Shown here: positions 36,089 through 44,833 of the stretch, piece by piece
How the letters are laid out: every line of letters begins with the position of its first letter
Position numbering within the stretch: the stretch's first letter is position 1
Source of the DNA: Nocardioides sp. Root122
Lineage (GTDB): Bacteria > Actinomycetota > Actinomycetes > Propionibacteriales > Nocardioidaceae
Length of the DNA stretch: 64,000 nt
NCBI RefSeq assembly: GCF_001425025.1
Contig: NZ_LMDE01000013.1
Location: 1 to 64,000 of the forward strand
Reading direction: 5' to 3'
Position numbers and translations under genes: made by a program
Notes under the pieces: model-generated
Seen by the model: the letters and a program-made list of their open reading frames with translations, nothing else
Databases searched by the model: none
What the model was told of the DNA's origin: nothing

Positions 36089-37270
36089 GTGCGCACCGGC
36101 GAGCTCTTCGACCTCCTCCGCGACGGCAGGCCGTGGACCCGCTCCCAGCTGGCCGAGGCGACCGGCCTCGCGCGGTCCACGGTCGCCGCCCGGATCGACA
36201 CGCTGATGCGCCTGGGGCTGGTGGCGCCCTACGGCGGCGCTCGTTCCACGGGTGGTCGGCCTCCGACGCTGTTCGCCCTCAACGCCGGCGCCAAGCTGGT
36301 GGTCGGGGTCGACGTCGGCGCGACCCACGCGCGCGCCGCCCTCACCGACCTCGACGGCCAGATCCTGGGCGAGACCGACGCCCGGCTCGAGGTGGCGGCC
36401 GGCCCCGAGGAGGTGCTCGGCTGGGTGGTCCAGACCGTGCGTGACCTCTTCGCGGCCAGCGACCGTCCGATCGAGGACCTCGCCGCGATCGGCATCGGCC
36501 TGCCCGGCCCCGTGGAGCACTCGACCGGACGCCCCATCAACCCGCCGATCATGCCGGGATGGGACCGCTACGACGTGCCGGGGCACCTGCAGCGCGTCTA
36601 CGACGTGCCGGTCCTCGTCGACAACGACGTCAACATCATGGCCCTCGGCGAGCGCCGCGCCCACCTGCGCGACGTCGACGACCTCGTCCTGATCAAGGTC
36701 GCCACCGGCATCGGCGCCGGCATCGTCTCCGGCGGGGTGCTGCAGCGCGGGGCACGCGGCACGGCGGGCGACCTCGGGCACGTCCGGGTCCCCCGGGCCG
36801 CCGACGTGCTGTGCCGCTGCGGCAACACCGGCTGCCTCGAGGCGCTGGCGGCCGGTCCGGCGCTGGCGGCGGCGGTCCGCGAGCAGGGCGAGGACGCCAA
36901 GACGGGTGGCGACGTCGTCGACCTGGTCCGCGCCGGCAACCCGGTCGCCATGGCGGTCGTCCGCCAGGCGGGGCGCGACATCGGTGAGGTCGTGGCGACC
37001 ATGACCAACCTGATCAACCCGTCGGTCGTCGTGATCGGCGGTCAGCTGGCCGGCGCCGGCGAGCACCTTCTCGCGGGCATCCGCGAGTCGGTCTACCAGC
37101 GCTCGCTGCCCCTGGCGACCGAGCACCTGCGCATCGTCACCTCACGCGCCGGTGGCGAGGCAGCCGTGCTCGGCGCGTCCGCGCTCGCCATCGAGCACGT
37201 GCTCTCCCCCGAGGTCGTCGAGGCGGCCAGCGAGGCGATGGCAGCGGCTGAGGCTCAGCGCAGCTTGTAG
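36089..37270 (+). CDS. ROK-family transcriptional regulator
   Basis: 393 residues. The N-terminal winged helix-turn-helix is at about 10-45 (RSQLAEATGLARSTVAARI), and the ROK sugar-kinase-like domain has GVDVGATHARAAL near 73 and the zinc motif CRCGNTGC (Cys242, Cys244, Cys249). The kinase-site region GLPGPVEHSTG is kept. GTG 36089 is the first in-frame start; its ribosome binding site is weak. It is the likely sugar-responsive repressor of the divergent ABC operon and of itself. Its 3' end overlaps the acyl-CoA dehydrogenase gene by 16 bp. Confidence 0.9.
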   Translation: MRTGELFDLLRDGRPWTRSQLAEATGLARSTVAARIDTLMRLGLVAPYGGARSTGGRPPTLFALNAGAKLVVGVDVGATHARAALTDLDGQILGETDARLEVAAGPEEVLGWVVQTVRDLFAASDRPIEDLAAIGIGLPGPVEHSTGRPINPPIMPGWDRYDVPGHLQRVYDVPVLVDNDVNIMALGERRAHLRDVDDLVLIKVATGIGAGIVSGGVLQRGARGTAGDLGHVRVPRAADVLCRCGNTGCLEALAAGPALAAAVREQGEDAKTGGDVVDLVRAGNPVAMAVVRQAGRDIGEVVATMTNLINPSVVVIGGQLAGAGEHLLAGIRESVYQRSLPLATEHLRIVTSRAGGEAAVLGASALAIEHVLSPEVVEAASEAMAAAEAQRSL

Positions 37271-38451
37271 TCCTTGAGCAGGCTGCGGCCGATGATCATC
37301 TTCTGGATGTCGGAGGTGCCTTCGCCGATGAGCATGAACTTGACCTCGCGCATCAGGCGCTCGATCTCGTACTCCTTGGAGTAGCCGTAGCCGCCGTGGA
37401 TGCGGAAGGAGTCCTCCACGACCTCGTTGGCGTACTCGCTGGCGACCATCTTGGCCATGCCGGCCTCGACGTCCATGCGCTTCCCGGTGTCCTTCAGGCG
37501 GGCGGCCTTGACCATCATGGTGTGGGCGACCTCGACCTTGGTGGCCATCTCCGCGAGCCGGAACAGCACCGCCTGGTGCTCCGCGATCGCCTTGCCGAAG
37601 GTCTTGCGCTGCTGGGCGTAGGCGATGCCGAGCTCGAAGCCGCGCCAGGCCAGGCCGCACGCGCGGGCGGCGACGTTGACGCGGCCGACCTCGACGCCGT
37701 CCATCATCTGGAAGAAGCCCTTGCCGGGCTCCCCACCGAGGATCTGCTCCGCGGCGATCTGGTGGCCCTCGAGGATGAGCTCGGTGGTCTCGACGCCCTT
37801 GTAGCCCATCTTGTCGATCTTGCCCGGCACGGTGACGCCCTGGGCGGTCTCGCCGAAGCCGGGCTCCTTCTCGACCAGGAACGTCGTCATGTTCTTGTAC
37901 ACCGACTCCGCACCCTCGTCGGTCTTGGTCAGCACCGCGACCAGCGTCGAGGTGGCGCCGTTGGTCAGCCACATCTTCTGACCCGTGATCGAGTACGACC
38001 CGTCCTCGCCGCGGGTCGCCTTGGTCGACACCGCCGAGACGTCGGACCCGAGGCCGGGCTCGGACATGCTGAACGCCCCGCGGACCTCGCCGGTCGCCAT
38101 CTTGGGCAGGTACTTCGCCTTCTGCTCGTCCGTGCCGTGCTGGATCAGCATGTAGGCCACGATGAAGTGGGTGTTGATCACACCCGACACGCTCATCCAC
38201 CCCCGCGCGATCTCCTCCACCACCAGCGCGTAGGTCAGCAGCGACTCACCGAGGCCACCGAACTCCTCCGGGATGGTGAGGCCGAAGACGCCGAGCTCCT
38301 TGAGGCCCTCGATGATCTCGGTCGGGTACTCGTCGGCGTGCTCGAGCTCCTGCGCCACCGGAATGATCTGCTCATCCACGAACTGGCGCACCGCCTTCAG
38401 GATCTCGCTCTGGTCCTCGGAGAGGCCGTCGGTCTGGCAGAGGCGGGGCAT
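37255..38451 (-). CDS. Acyl-CoA dehydrogenase
   Basis: 398 residues, full-length ACAD fold. FAD/substrate motifs are FSMSEPGLGSDVS and KMWLTNGA, with RKTFGKAIAEHQAV; the catalytic Glu377 is in IGEGTSDIQ near the C-terminus. AGGAG precedes ATG 38451. The substrate chain is unknown. It stands alone with no ETF or thiolase beside it. Confidence 0.92.
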   Translation of the reverse strand: MPRLCQTDGLSEDQSEILKAVRQFVDEQIIPVAQELEHADEYPTEIIEGLKELGVFGLTIPEEFGGLGESLLTYALVVEEIARGWMSVSGVINTHFIVAYMLIQHGTDEQKAKYLPKMATGEVRGAFSMSEPGLGSDVSAVSTKATRGEDGSYSITGQKMWLTNGATSTLVAVLTKTDEGAESVYKNMTTFLVEKEPGFGETAQGVTVPGKIDKMGYKGVETTELILEGHQIAAEQILGGEPGKGFFQMMDGVEVGRVNVAARACGLAWRGFELGIAYAQQRKTFGKAIAEHQAVLFRLAEMATKVEVAHTMMVKAARLKDTGKRMDVEAGMAKMVASEYANEVVEDSFRIHGGYGYSKEYEIERLMREVKFMLIGEGTSDIQKMIIGRSLLKDYKLR

Positions 38452-38579
38452 GCGGTGGCTCCTGTGCGCTCGTGGGCGGAACGCTCGGAGTCTAGTTATC
38501 GCCCGTTCACCTGGGCAGGGCTACGAGCAGAGAGAGAGGTCACACGGGCCGTGGGACGCGTGTGACACGACGTGAGACG

Positions 38580-39194
38580 ATGGAGCGCATGCGACTGACA
38601 CTGAGCTCCGGAGCCGCCCTCGCCGCCTCGCTCGCCCTGGTGACCAGCGCCTGCGGTGACGACGGCACGGACACCGCCGAGGACCCGGAGTCGGGCTCGT
38701 CGGCGACCCCGAGCTCGAGCGCAGAGCCTTCCGAGGAGCCCGCGCAGGTCACGTTCGTCGACTTCGGCGAGGAGCCCGCGCTCAAGCCGCGCTACCGCAA
38801 GGCCGCCCTCAAGGCGGTCGACGACAAGCTCATCACCATGGTGCCGTCGGTGCTCCCCGACGGGTGGACCGCCGTCGGCGGCGGCTACCAGGCCGACCCC
38901 CAGTGGTGGCGCATGGAGTTCACCAGCCCGACCAGCGACGTCACCCTCGACCAGCTGCCCGGCACCGCCGAGGACGCGCTCGCCGACGCCTCCGGGCTCG
39001 CGGCCGTCGACGACGTCGACCTCACCGACTACGGCACCGGCACGTGGTCGGCATGGCAGGCCCAGGACGGCCTGGACGTGATCGCGCTCGACCTCAAGGG
39101 CAGCACCGTCGTGCTCCAGGCCGCCTCCCCCGATGACGTGCGTGCGCTCGCAGAGACGTTGCTGCCCGCCGAGGACGCCGGCTTCCAGGAATAG
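38580..39194 (+). CDS. Lipoprotein of unknown function
   Basis: 204 residues from ATG 38580. A lipoprotein signal ends in VTSAC (Cys25), followed by an acidic Ser/Glu-rich linker (about 26-55) and a globular domain of about 145 residues (VDDKLITMVPSVLPDGWTAV, then WSAWQAQDGLDVIALDL). I recognise no family. ATG 38589 is an alternative start. Both lie close behind GACGAT-type hexamers and lack a ribosome binding site. Confidence 0.75.
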   Translation: MERMRLTLSSGAALAASLALVTSACGDDGTDTAEDPESGSSATPSSSAEPSEEPAQVTFVDFGEEPALKPRYRKAALKAVDDKLITMVPSVLPDGWTAVGGGYQADPQWWRMEFTSPTSDVTLDQLPGTAEDALADASGLAAVDDVDLTDYGTGTWSAWQAQDGLDVIALDLKGSTVVLQAASPDDVRALAETLLPAEDAGFQE

Positions 39195-39228
39195 GTGTCA
39201 GGAGCAGCCCCGGACGGCAGGCCCTCGG

Positions 39229-40680
39229 TCAGTCGTCCTCCCACGTGGGGCCGCCGGCCTTGAGCCCGTCGGGCTCGATGGTGGTCATCGGCTTCACGCC
39301 CACACGACGCCCGTCGACCATCTTCCACTCGGAGTACGTCGTGGTGTAGGCGTCGCGGCTGTAGGGCTTCCTCCACATGAGGTCGAAGTTCTCCAGGTAG
39401 TCGCGCACCATCTGGCGACCGTGCATCGCGAACAGGATCTCGTCCTGCGGCGTGCCGAGGCTCGACCAGTTGGTCGACCCGGTCCACACGATGTTGCTGT
39501 CCACGTTGCCGCGGTAGGAGCCGCGCAGCACGAAGTACTTCTGGTGCGTGTAGCGCTCGATGTTCTCGGGCTCCTCCTCGTCGTCCGGCGCCGTGGAGAC
39601 AGGGTCGTCGACGAGGTTGAAGCCGGTGGAGCGCAGCGGCACACGCCCGCGCGCGGTCGGCGCACCGATGTGCTGCTTGGTGTAGAAGCCCATCAGGCCG
39701 TAGTTCACCCGCAGGTTGCAGCCGTTGGCGTAGAGCTCGCGGAGCTTGTCGGCGATGTAGTTGCCACGGTTGCCGCGCATCGTGTGCATGGACAGGCGCA
39801 GCAGGGTGCGCCTCTGGGCGCCGGCGGCGTCGGTGTAGACGCACTGCACGTTGTTGAGGATGTCGATGATGATGTCGGTCTGCGGCGTGGTGTAGCGCGG
39901 GAAGACCGTGGTGAAGTACTTCTGCTGGTCACCGGCCGGGCAGTTGAGCCCGTCCTCGCAGAACGAGTACGTCGCCCGGCGGCGGTCCCAGTCGGGACGC
40001 ATGTCGTTGAACAGGGTGACGAACTGGTCGTAGAGCTGCTTCTTGCCCACGCTGGTCCACAGGTCGTTCCACTGCCAGCGCACGGCGTTGAGCGTCATGT
40101 TGTGCGAGCCGAGCATGACGACATTGCGGTTCCGGCCGGTGCGGCTGAACAGGTAGAACTTGCTGTGCAGGTTGTTGTACTCGTTCTCGTCGGCCCGGCA
40201 GCCGGAGACGCAGCGCTTGAGGAAGCTCGACCTCGTGGTCTTGTGCCCCAGCACGCGCTGGATGCGGACCTGGGCGTTGGGCACGAGGTGGTCGTTGAGG
40301 AGCACCTGCACCTTGACCCCGCGCTTGTGGGCGCGGATCAGCTCGTCGGCGAACACCTGGCGGTCCAGGGAGTAGGCCGAGATGACGATCTTCTCGCCCT
40401 TGGGCGTGTTGCGGATGGCGCGCAGGATGTGGCGCTCGATGACGAAGCGCTCGCTGGGCACCATCGGGTTGTTGAACTTCGGCCCGAGGGGGACCTTCCA
40501 CTTCTTGTTCGGCTTGCCCGGCTTCCGGGCGGCCGGCTCCGCAGCGGACGGCGCGGCGCTGCGCGCGGTGGGCGCCGCTGCGCTCGCTCCCGCGGTCAGG
40601 CCGCCGGCGGCGACGGCCGGGACGGCCAGGCTGGCGGCGAGGCCCCAGACGCTGAGCAGGGACAGGATCTTGTGACGCAC
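39229..40680 (-). CDS. Secreted phospholipase D-like protein with altered HKD motifs
   Basis: 483 residues, signal peptide to about 35. Two PLD half-sites are present: LHSKFYLFSR with GSHNMT (His172, Lys174, Asn194) and THQKYFVLRG with TGSTNWSS. The Asp expected five residues after each Lys is Ser in the first and Arg in the second, while the HxK and GSxN parts are kept. The catalytic pair of His and Lys survives, so activity is possible. GTG 40680 has AGGAG 9 nt upstream. The substrate could be phospholipid or an extracellular phosphodiester polymer. Confidence 0.85.
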   Translation of the reverse strand: MRHKILSLLSVWGLAASLAVPAVAAGGLTAGASAAAPTARSAAPSAAEPAARKPGKPNKKWKVPLGPKFNNPMVPSERFVIERHILRAIRNTPKGEKIVISAYSLDRQVFADELIRAHKRGVKVQVLLNDHLVPNAQVRIQRVLGHKTTRSSFLKRCVSGCRADENEYNNLHSKFYLFSRTGRNRNVVMLGSHNMTLNAVRWQWNDLWTSVGKKQLYDQFVTLFNDMRPDWDRRRATYSFCEDGLNCPAGDQQKYFTTVFPRYTTPQTDIIIDILNNVQCVYTDAAGAQRRTLLRLSMHTMRGNRGNYIADKLRELYANGCNLRVNYGLMGFYTKQHIGAPTARGRVPLRSTGFNLVDDPVSTAPDDEEEPENIERYTHQKYFVLRGSYRGNVDSNIVWTGSTNWSSLGTPQDEILFAMHGRQMVRDYLENFDLMWRKPYSRDAYTTTYSEWKMVDGRRVGVKPMTTIEPDGLKAGGPTWEDD

Positions 40681-40718
40681 GTCGAATTCTCCTACGTGGC
40701 ACCCCGGGGGTGCCCGAG

Positions 40719-41783
40719 TCAGAGGTTCCCGCGGAACCGGGGCGGCACATCACCTGTGCTCGCGCGAACGTCGGCCACGATAGCAGCGACGAGGCGGCCC
40801 GCCGACTCCAGAAGCTCCTCCGGCGAGACGCTCTCGGGCACTCGCGCAGCACCTGCCGCGACCTGCTGCGGGGCCCTCAGACGGGCCAGGTCGCCCTTGA
40901 CGTCGAAGCCGCGGTCGGCGACCAGCGAGGCGGCGGCCCGGTCGAGCTCGGCGAAGCGGTCGAGGTACTTCGTGGGCAGCCCGCCGCGCTCCCGCTCCTG
41001 CCCGGCCAGCAGGTCCTCGGCGAGGTAGCCGCGGATCCAGACCCCGCGCTCGAGCGCCGAGTAGCCGGTCAGGTGCTTGTTCACCTGGCGCAGCAGCTCG
41101 ATCTGGACGATGCCCAGTGCCGGGTTGAGCGACTCGCTCGGAGCGTCGTAGCCGTGCGGATCGACGCCGATGACCTCGGCGAAGTGCTGCCAGTGGGCGT
41201 CGCGCGGCTCCCCGGGGCCGGGCATCACGAGCACGTGCACGCGCTCGGGCGGCAGGTCGGGGGTCCAGCGCTCGAGCACACCGGCGAGGTCCCACGTGCG
41301 CATGCTGAACTCCGGCCCGCCAGCGGCCTTGCCCGCCATGACCGCGTCCAGGTCGACGGTGCTGCCGTTCTTGACCGACTCCTGCCACCCGGCGGACACC
41401 ACGTCGGCGGACGGCCGCGCGGTGATGACCAGGTGCACCTCGGCGTCACCGAAGGCGCCCAGCGCGCGGGCGGCCTGCTCGGCGCTCGCACCGCAGAAGA
41501 ACTCGTGCGTCAGCAGCACGTCCTCGTCACGACCGGCTGCCTCGTCGACCAGTCGCTCCCAGCTCCCGGGCGCCTTGACGTGGCGCTTGGCCAGGCGTGG
41601 ACGCTCCTGCAGGTCGAGTGCGGCCCACAGGTGCTCGCGGTGCCCGAAGCCGGGCAGGAGGACGCCGTCCTTGCGCAACCGGTCCCGGTTGCCCCACAGG
41701 ACGTGCTGGAGGTACGTCGTGCCCGTCTTCGGCAGGCCGATGTGCAGGAATGCCCGACGAGGAACGTGCCGGGCTGGGCTCAA
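40719..41783 (-). CDS. Sulfotransferase-like P-loop protein (paralogue 2)
   Basis: 354 residues. The PAPS loop is HIGLPKTGTTYLQHVLWGN (G16-T23), followed by the VHLVITARPSADVVSAGWQ segment. Paralogous to the protein at 26860-27936. It starts with TTG 41783, chosen because it forms a TTGA overlap with the small coiled-coil gene upstream. It is the last gene of the three-gene LicD-methyltransferase operon, so its acceptor is probably the same glycan or polymer. Confidence 0.78.
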   Translation of the reverse strand: MSPARHVPRRAFLHIGLPKTGTTYLQHVLWGNRDRLRKDGVLLPGFGHREHLWAALDLQERPRLAKRHVKAPGSWERLVDEAAGRDEDVLLTHEFFCGASAEQAARALGAFGDAEVHLVITARPSADVVSAGWQESVKNGSTVDLDAVMAGKAAGGPEFSMRTWDLAGVLERWTPDLPPERVHVLVMPGPGEPRDAHWQHFAEVIGVDPHGYDAPSESLNPALGIVQIELLRQVNKHLTGYSALERGVWIRGYLAEDLLAGQERERGGLPTKYLDRFAELDRAAASLVADRGFDVKGDLARLRAPQQVAAGAARVPESVSPEELLESAGRLVAAIVADVRASTGDVPPRFRGNL

Positions 41784-41992
41784 GAGAAGTCCCCGCGGTA
41801 CTTCGCCAGGATCTCCTCGAGCTTGTCCTCGTCGCGGGCGGCGACCGGGAGCAGCAGCTCGGTCACCACGTCCGTCAGCTCGGCGAGCCGCACGTTGAGG
41901 GCGCGGTTCTCCTGCACCGCCGCCTCCAGGGCAGCGACCCTCGACTCCAGGTCACCCCCGCCGGTGCGACCGGCCTTCACGCGTCCGAACAT
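41780..41992 (-). CDS. Small coiled-coil protein (DUF6752-like)
   Basis: 70 residues. A basic N-terminus (MFGRVKAGR) is followed by a single heptad-like helix (ESRVAALEAAVQENRALNVR). It resembles the small DUF6752 family that I associate with actinobacterial glycan-modification genes; this recall is not certain. ATG 41992 has GGGAG about 6 nt upstream; GTG 41995 and GTG 42004 are alternatives. It overlaps the sulfotransferase-like gene (TTGA) and is likely an adaptor or oligomerisation peptide for a neighbour (inference). Confidence 0.65.
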   Translation of the reverse strand: MFGRVKAGRTGGGDLESRVAALEAAVQENRALNVRLAELTDVVTELLLPVAARDEDKLEEILAKYRGDFS

Positions 41993-42019
41993 CACAACTC
42001 CCACTTCTCGAGTGCCACT

Positions 42020-43585
42020 TCACGAGCTCCAGTCGATGACCATGCGGCAGACCCGGGAGCTGTCGGAGCCACCCGAGACGTCCTCCTCGACGCATTCCAG
42101 CACCCGTCCCCCGGACTCCGCGACCTCGGCGCGCACGACGCCCACGTCGAGGGCCTGGCGTACGCCGGTGCGGCGGGCGTAGCCGTCCCGGCCGCGCTCG
42201 CTGAGGAACTGCAGGTAGAGCGCACCCGAGGTGCCGGCCAGCATCATCCGGGCCGACCGCAGCATGTTGAGGCGGCCGCGGCGGCCGAGCCGCTCCACGA
42301 CGTGCACGCAGCCCACGGCGCGTGGGCCCGGCATCCGGGCGACCCAGGCCGAGACGGCCAGGACGTGGCGCAGCTCGAGGAGGTTGAAGAGCTGGAAGGT
42401 GACCCGGTCGTCGTCGGCGCGCCGCTCCGCCTCGGGACCGTAGGCGTAGGGCTGGAAGTCGAGGCCGACGGCGCGTGTGCCGCGGTCGGCGAACCAGGCC
42501 ACGTCGGCACCACGACCGCAGCCGATGTCGACGTAGGTCACCAGGTCGGGGTGCCGCTCGGCGGCCAGGCGGGCGACGGCGGACTCCCGCACGACCTGAC
42601 CGGCGGTCCGCTTGAAGTAGCCGTGCCAGCCGGCGCGTCCCGTGCGCATCCCGCGGAACCACCCGTTGAAGAGCTCGATGGTGCTGGCCGGGGTGGTGAA
42701 CTTGTAGGCCGGGTCGGGCACGCGCCAGCCGGGACCGTAGGTGACGGTGAGGAACTTGTCGGGGTCGGCGGGCACCGGGAAGGTCCGGCCCTCCAGGCTC
42801 GCCGAGCCGAGCGGGTAGATCCACGACCGCTCGAAGGGCACCGCGATCTCGCCCATCAGGTAGAGGATGCCGTCGCGCATGAAGCCGCCGAACACGTCGA
42901 GCCCGCGGTCGAGGCCGTCGCTCTCCTCGACGTGCACCTTGAAGGCGATCGCGGAGTAGCGGGTGACCCGGTAGCCCATGTCGGTGAGGGTGCGCTGGAG
43001 CCTGAAGGACTCCCGGATCACGTCGACCGGGTGGTCGCGGTCGCTGACGTAGCCCAGGTCCGCGTCGCTGTCGTGACCGATCAGCCCGCCGTCCCGGATC
43101 GCGCCGAGCGCGGTGCCGTAGGCGAGGAACGGCTGCACGCCGGCCTCCCGGAGGGCACCCAGGACCTCGTCGATCGCGTCGAGGAGGGGCTCGACCTGCG
43201 CGGCGTCACGGGTGTCGAAGGTCTCGACGAGCTTGAGCGACTTGTCGATCGCCAGCGGGCGCCCGGCCGCGTTGACGATCTCGATCTGGCCCGTGCCCGT
43301 GCCGAAGCGCACCTCGTCGGAGAAGATCTGCTCGCCGGACGCGGCGTCGGTCAGGGTGAGGTGGGCGACGCCGTCGAGGAGGGGACGCAGCGGCTTGGGC
43401 CAGTGCACGACCCGGCCACCGTCCTCCTCCTCCCCGTCGCGCAGGAGCCAGAAGGACCAGATGCGCCGCTCCCCGAACGAGACGTCGACCAGGCGCTCCT
43501 TGCGGCCCGCGAGGTGGACGCCGTCGACGTCGATGGCCCGGACCTCCGGTGCGCCGCGAAGGCGCAACGCGGTCAGGGGCTTCAC
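42020..43585 (-). CDS. LicD-type transferase fused to a class I methyltransferase
   Basis: 521 residues in three parts. The N-terminal ~120 residues are a beta-rich domain I do not recognise. Residues about 140-330 are a LicD/nucleotidyltransferase-fold domain with the metal motif GHDSDADLGY (Asp172, Asp174, Asp176) after AYGTALGAIRDGG. Residues about 349-521 are a SAM-binding methyltransferase with YVDIGCGRGADVAWF. LicD proteins transfer phosphocholine or similar groups to teichoic acids and glycans. The fusion suggests coupled phospho-group transfer and methylation of one acceptor. GTG 43585 has a strong leaderless promoter. Confidence 0.82.
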   Translation of the reverse strand: MKPLTALRLRGAPEVRAIDVDGVHLAGRKERLVDVSFGERRIWSFWLLRDGEEEDGGRVVHWPKPLRPLLDGVAHLTLTDAASGEQIFSDEVRFGTGTGQIEIVNAAGRPLAIDKSLKLVETFDTRDAAQVEPLLDAIDEVLGALREAGVQPFLAYGTALGAIRDGGLIGHDSDADLGYVSDRDHPVDVIRESFRLQRTLTDMGYRVTRYSAIAFKVHVEESDGLDRGLDVFGGFMRDGILYLMGEIAVPFERSWIYPLGSASLEGRTFPVPADPDKFLTVTYGPGWRVPDPAYKFTTPASTIELFNGWFRGMRTGRAGWHGYFKRTAGQVVRESAVARLAAERHPDLVTYVDIGCGRGADVAWFADRGTRAVGLDFQPYAYGPEAERRADDDRVTFQLFNLLELRHVLAVSAWVARMPGPRAVGCVHVVERLGRRGRLNMLRSARMMLAGTSGALYLQFLSERGRDGYARRTGVRQALDVGVVRAEVAESGGRVLECVEEDVSGGSDSSRVCRMVIDWSS

Positions 43586-43592
43586 AGCGTTG

Positions 43593-43598
43593 ACTATA
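43593..43598 (-). promoter_or_regulatory. -10 hexamer TATAGT of the LicD-methyltransferase operon
   Basis: TATAGT on the minus strand, 7 nt, then GTG 43585; no ribosome binding site. It is the closest to the -10 consensus of all leaderless-type promoters in the window. Confidence 0.6.
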
Positions 43599-43625
43599 TC
43601 GACGGCGCAGCGCGCGAGGTGTCGG

Positions 43626-43655
43626 GGAGGTGGCAGGAGGTGGCAGGGAGGTGGC
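43626..43655. repeat. Three tandem 10-bp repeats
   Basis: GGAGGTGGCA occurs at 43626-43635 and 43636-43645, followed by GGGAGGTGGC at 43646-43655, in the gap between the EEP gene end and the LicD promoter. It is upstream of the promoter on the minus strand, so it could be a variable spacer or a binding array. Confidence 0.55.
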
Positions 43656-43669
43656 GCCGGGCGGCCCGG

Positions 43670-44833
43670 TCACCCGGTGGCGAGCAGCGTGGCCCCGGCG
43701 TTCACCATGTTGTGGTCGGAGGCGTTGCCGACGCCGGTGACGTAGTAGTTGTCGAAGTCGACGCCGGACGAGCCGAAGATCCAGTCGACCTGCATGCCGC
43801 TCGGCGGCAGGCACCCGCCGGAGTTGCTGCCGCCCGCGGCCGCGGTGAACACGCCGCCCGCGGTGAAGCGGCAGAAGATCTCCTCGCGCTCGTTGTAGTC
43901 GCCCGTGGCGATGACCGGGATGCCCTGCTCCTGGTGCAGCGCGGTCAGGTGGGAGATCTCGATGCCCGCTGCCTCGGCGCGCCAGCGCCCGTTGTTGCCG
44001 AGGTTGGGGGTGTCGGCGGGGTTGTGGAAGTTCGCGAACCATGCCCGGCGGCCCGTGGCGATGGACTCCAGCAGGACCACCGGCATCTCGATGCGGCTGC
44101 CGCCGGCGTAGGGGATCGACAGGGTGTGGGCGTCGACCATCTGCCACACGCTCGAGCGCCAGGCGATGTTGAAGCGGACCGACTTGTCGCCCATCGCCAG
44201 GCCGGGGTAGAGGGAGTACTCCCCCGCCCGGGCGCTGAACATGGCGAACTGCGACGACTCCATCTCCTGGAAGCCCACGACGTCGATGTCGCTGCGGCGC
44301 AGCGCTCCGATCGCCATGTCCATGCGGGGGCCGGCGTCGGGGAAGCCGGGCTTGTTGCCGCCCGGGCCCGTGTGGGAGTCGCCGAGGAGGTTGAAGCTCG
44401 CGACGCGGAACGAGAACGCCTGCGTACGGCGCTCGAGCTGCTGGTTGACCTGCTGGGCGAGCCGGCGCTGGGCCGCACGGAAGCGGCGTACGGACCGCTC
44501 GAGTGCCGGTGAGGTCGTGGACGAGGTCGGCTCTACCGCCGGCGGGTCGGTGCGGTCCTTCTTGCCGGCGCCCTTGTCCTTGCCCTCTCCCTCGCCCTCG
44601 TCGGGCTCACCGGTCTCGAGGTCGTCGGTGTCCGCGTGGCTGCCGGCGGAGTCGCCCGAGCGGTCGGTGGACTGCGAGCCGAGACCGATCGACCCCTGCG
44701 GGCCGCGACCGGGTCCCATGCCGAACGAGAACCAGAGCAGGCTCGCCAGCACCACGACCACGACGCTGGGGACCAGCCACGCAGGGGGCGTCCGGAGCGC
44801 GCTCGGGAGCGCGGGGAGCTTCCTGGGGTCCAC
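43670..44833 (-). CDS. Membrane-anchored EEP-family phosphodiesterase/nuclease
   Basis: About 387 residues from GTG 44833 (AGAAGG just upstream); GTG 44839 or ATG 44902 would extend it. One membrane anchor (VPSVVVVVLASLLWFSFG) is followed by an acidic low-complexity linker of about 70 residues (GEPDEGEGEGKDKGAGKK) and an endonuclease/exonuclease/phosphatase domain. Catalytic patches are FNLLGDSH, GFQEME, FANFHNPAD, GDYNERE and NASDHNM. The substrate (DNA, sphingomyelin-like lipid or polymer) cannot be told from these. It is paralogous to the N-terminal domain of the next protein. Confidence 0.82.
   Translation of the reverse strand: MDPRKLPALPSALRTPPAWLVPSVVVVVLASLLWFSFGMGPGRGPQGSIGLGSQSTDRSGDSAGSHADTDDLETGEPDEGEGEGKDKGAGKKDRTDPPAVEPTSSTTSPALERSVRRFRAAQRRLAQQVNQQLERRTQAFSFRVASFNLLGDSHTGPGGNKPGFPDAGPRMDMAIGALRRSDIDVVGFQEMESSQFAMFSARAGEYSLYPGLAMGDKSVRFNIAWRSSVWQMVDAHTLSIPYAGGSRIEMPVVLLESIATGRRAWFANFHNPADTPNLGNNGRWRAEAAGIEISHLTALHQEQGIPVIATGDYNEREEIFCRFTAGGVFTAAAGGSNSGGCLPPSGMQVDWIFGSSGVDFDNYYVTGVGNASDHNMVNAGATLLATG

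Noticed and set aside
41597..44512. 971-codon open frame on the plus strand
   Set aside because: It lies opposite the LicD, sulfotransferase and EEP genes, all of which have recognisable motifs; the plus-strand product has none.
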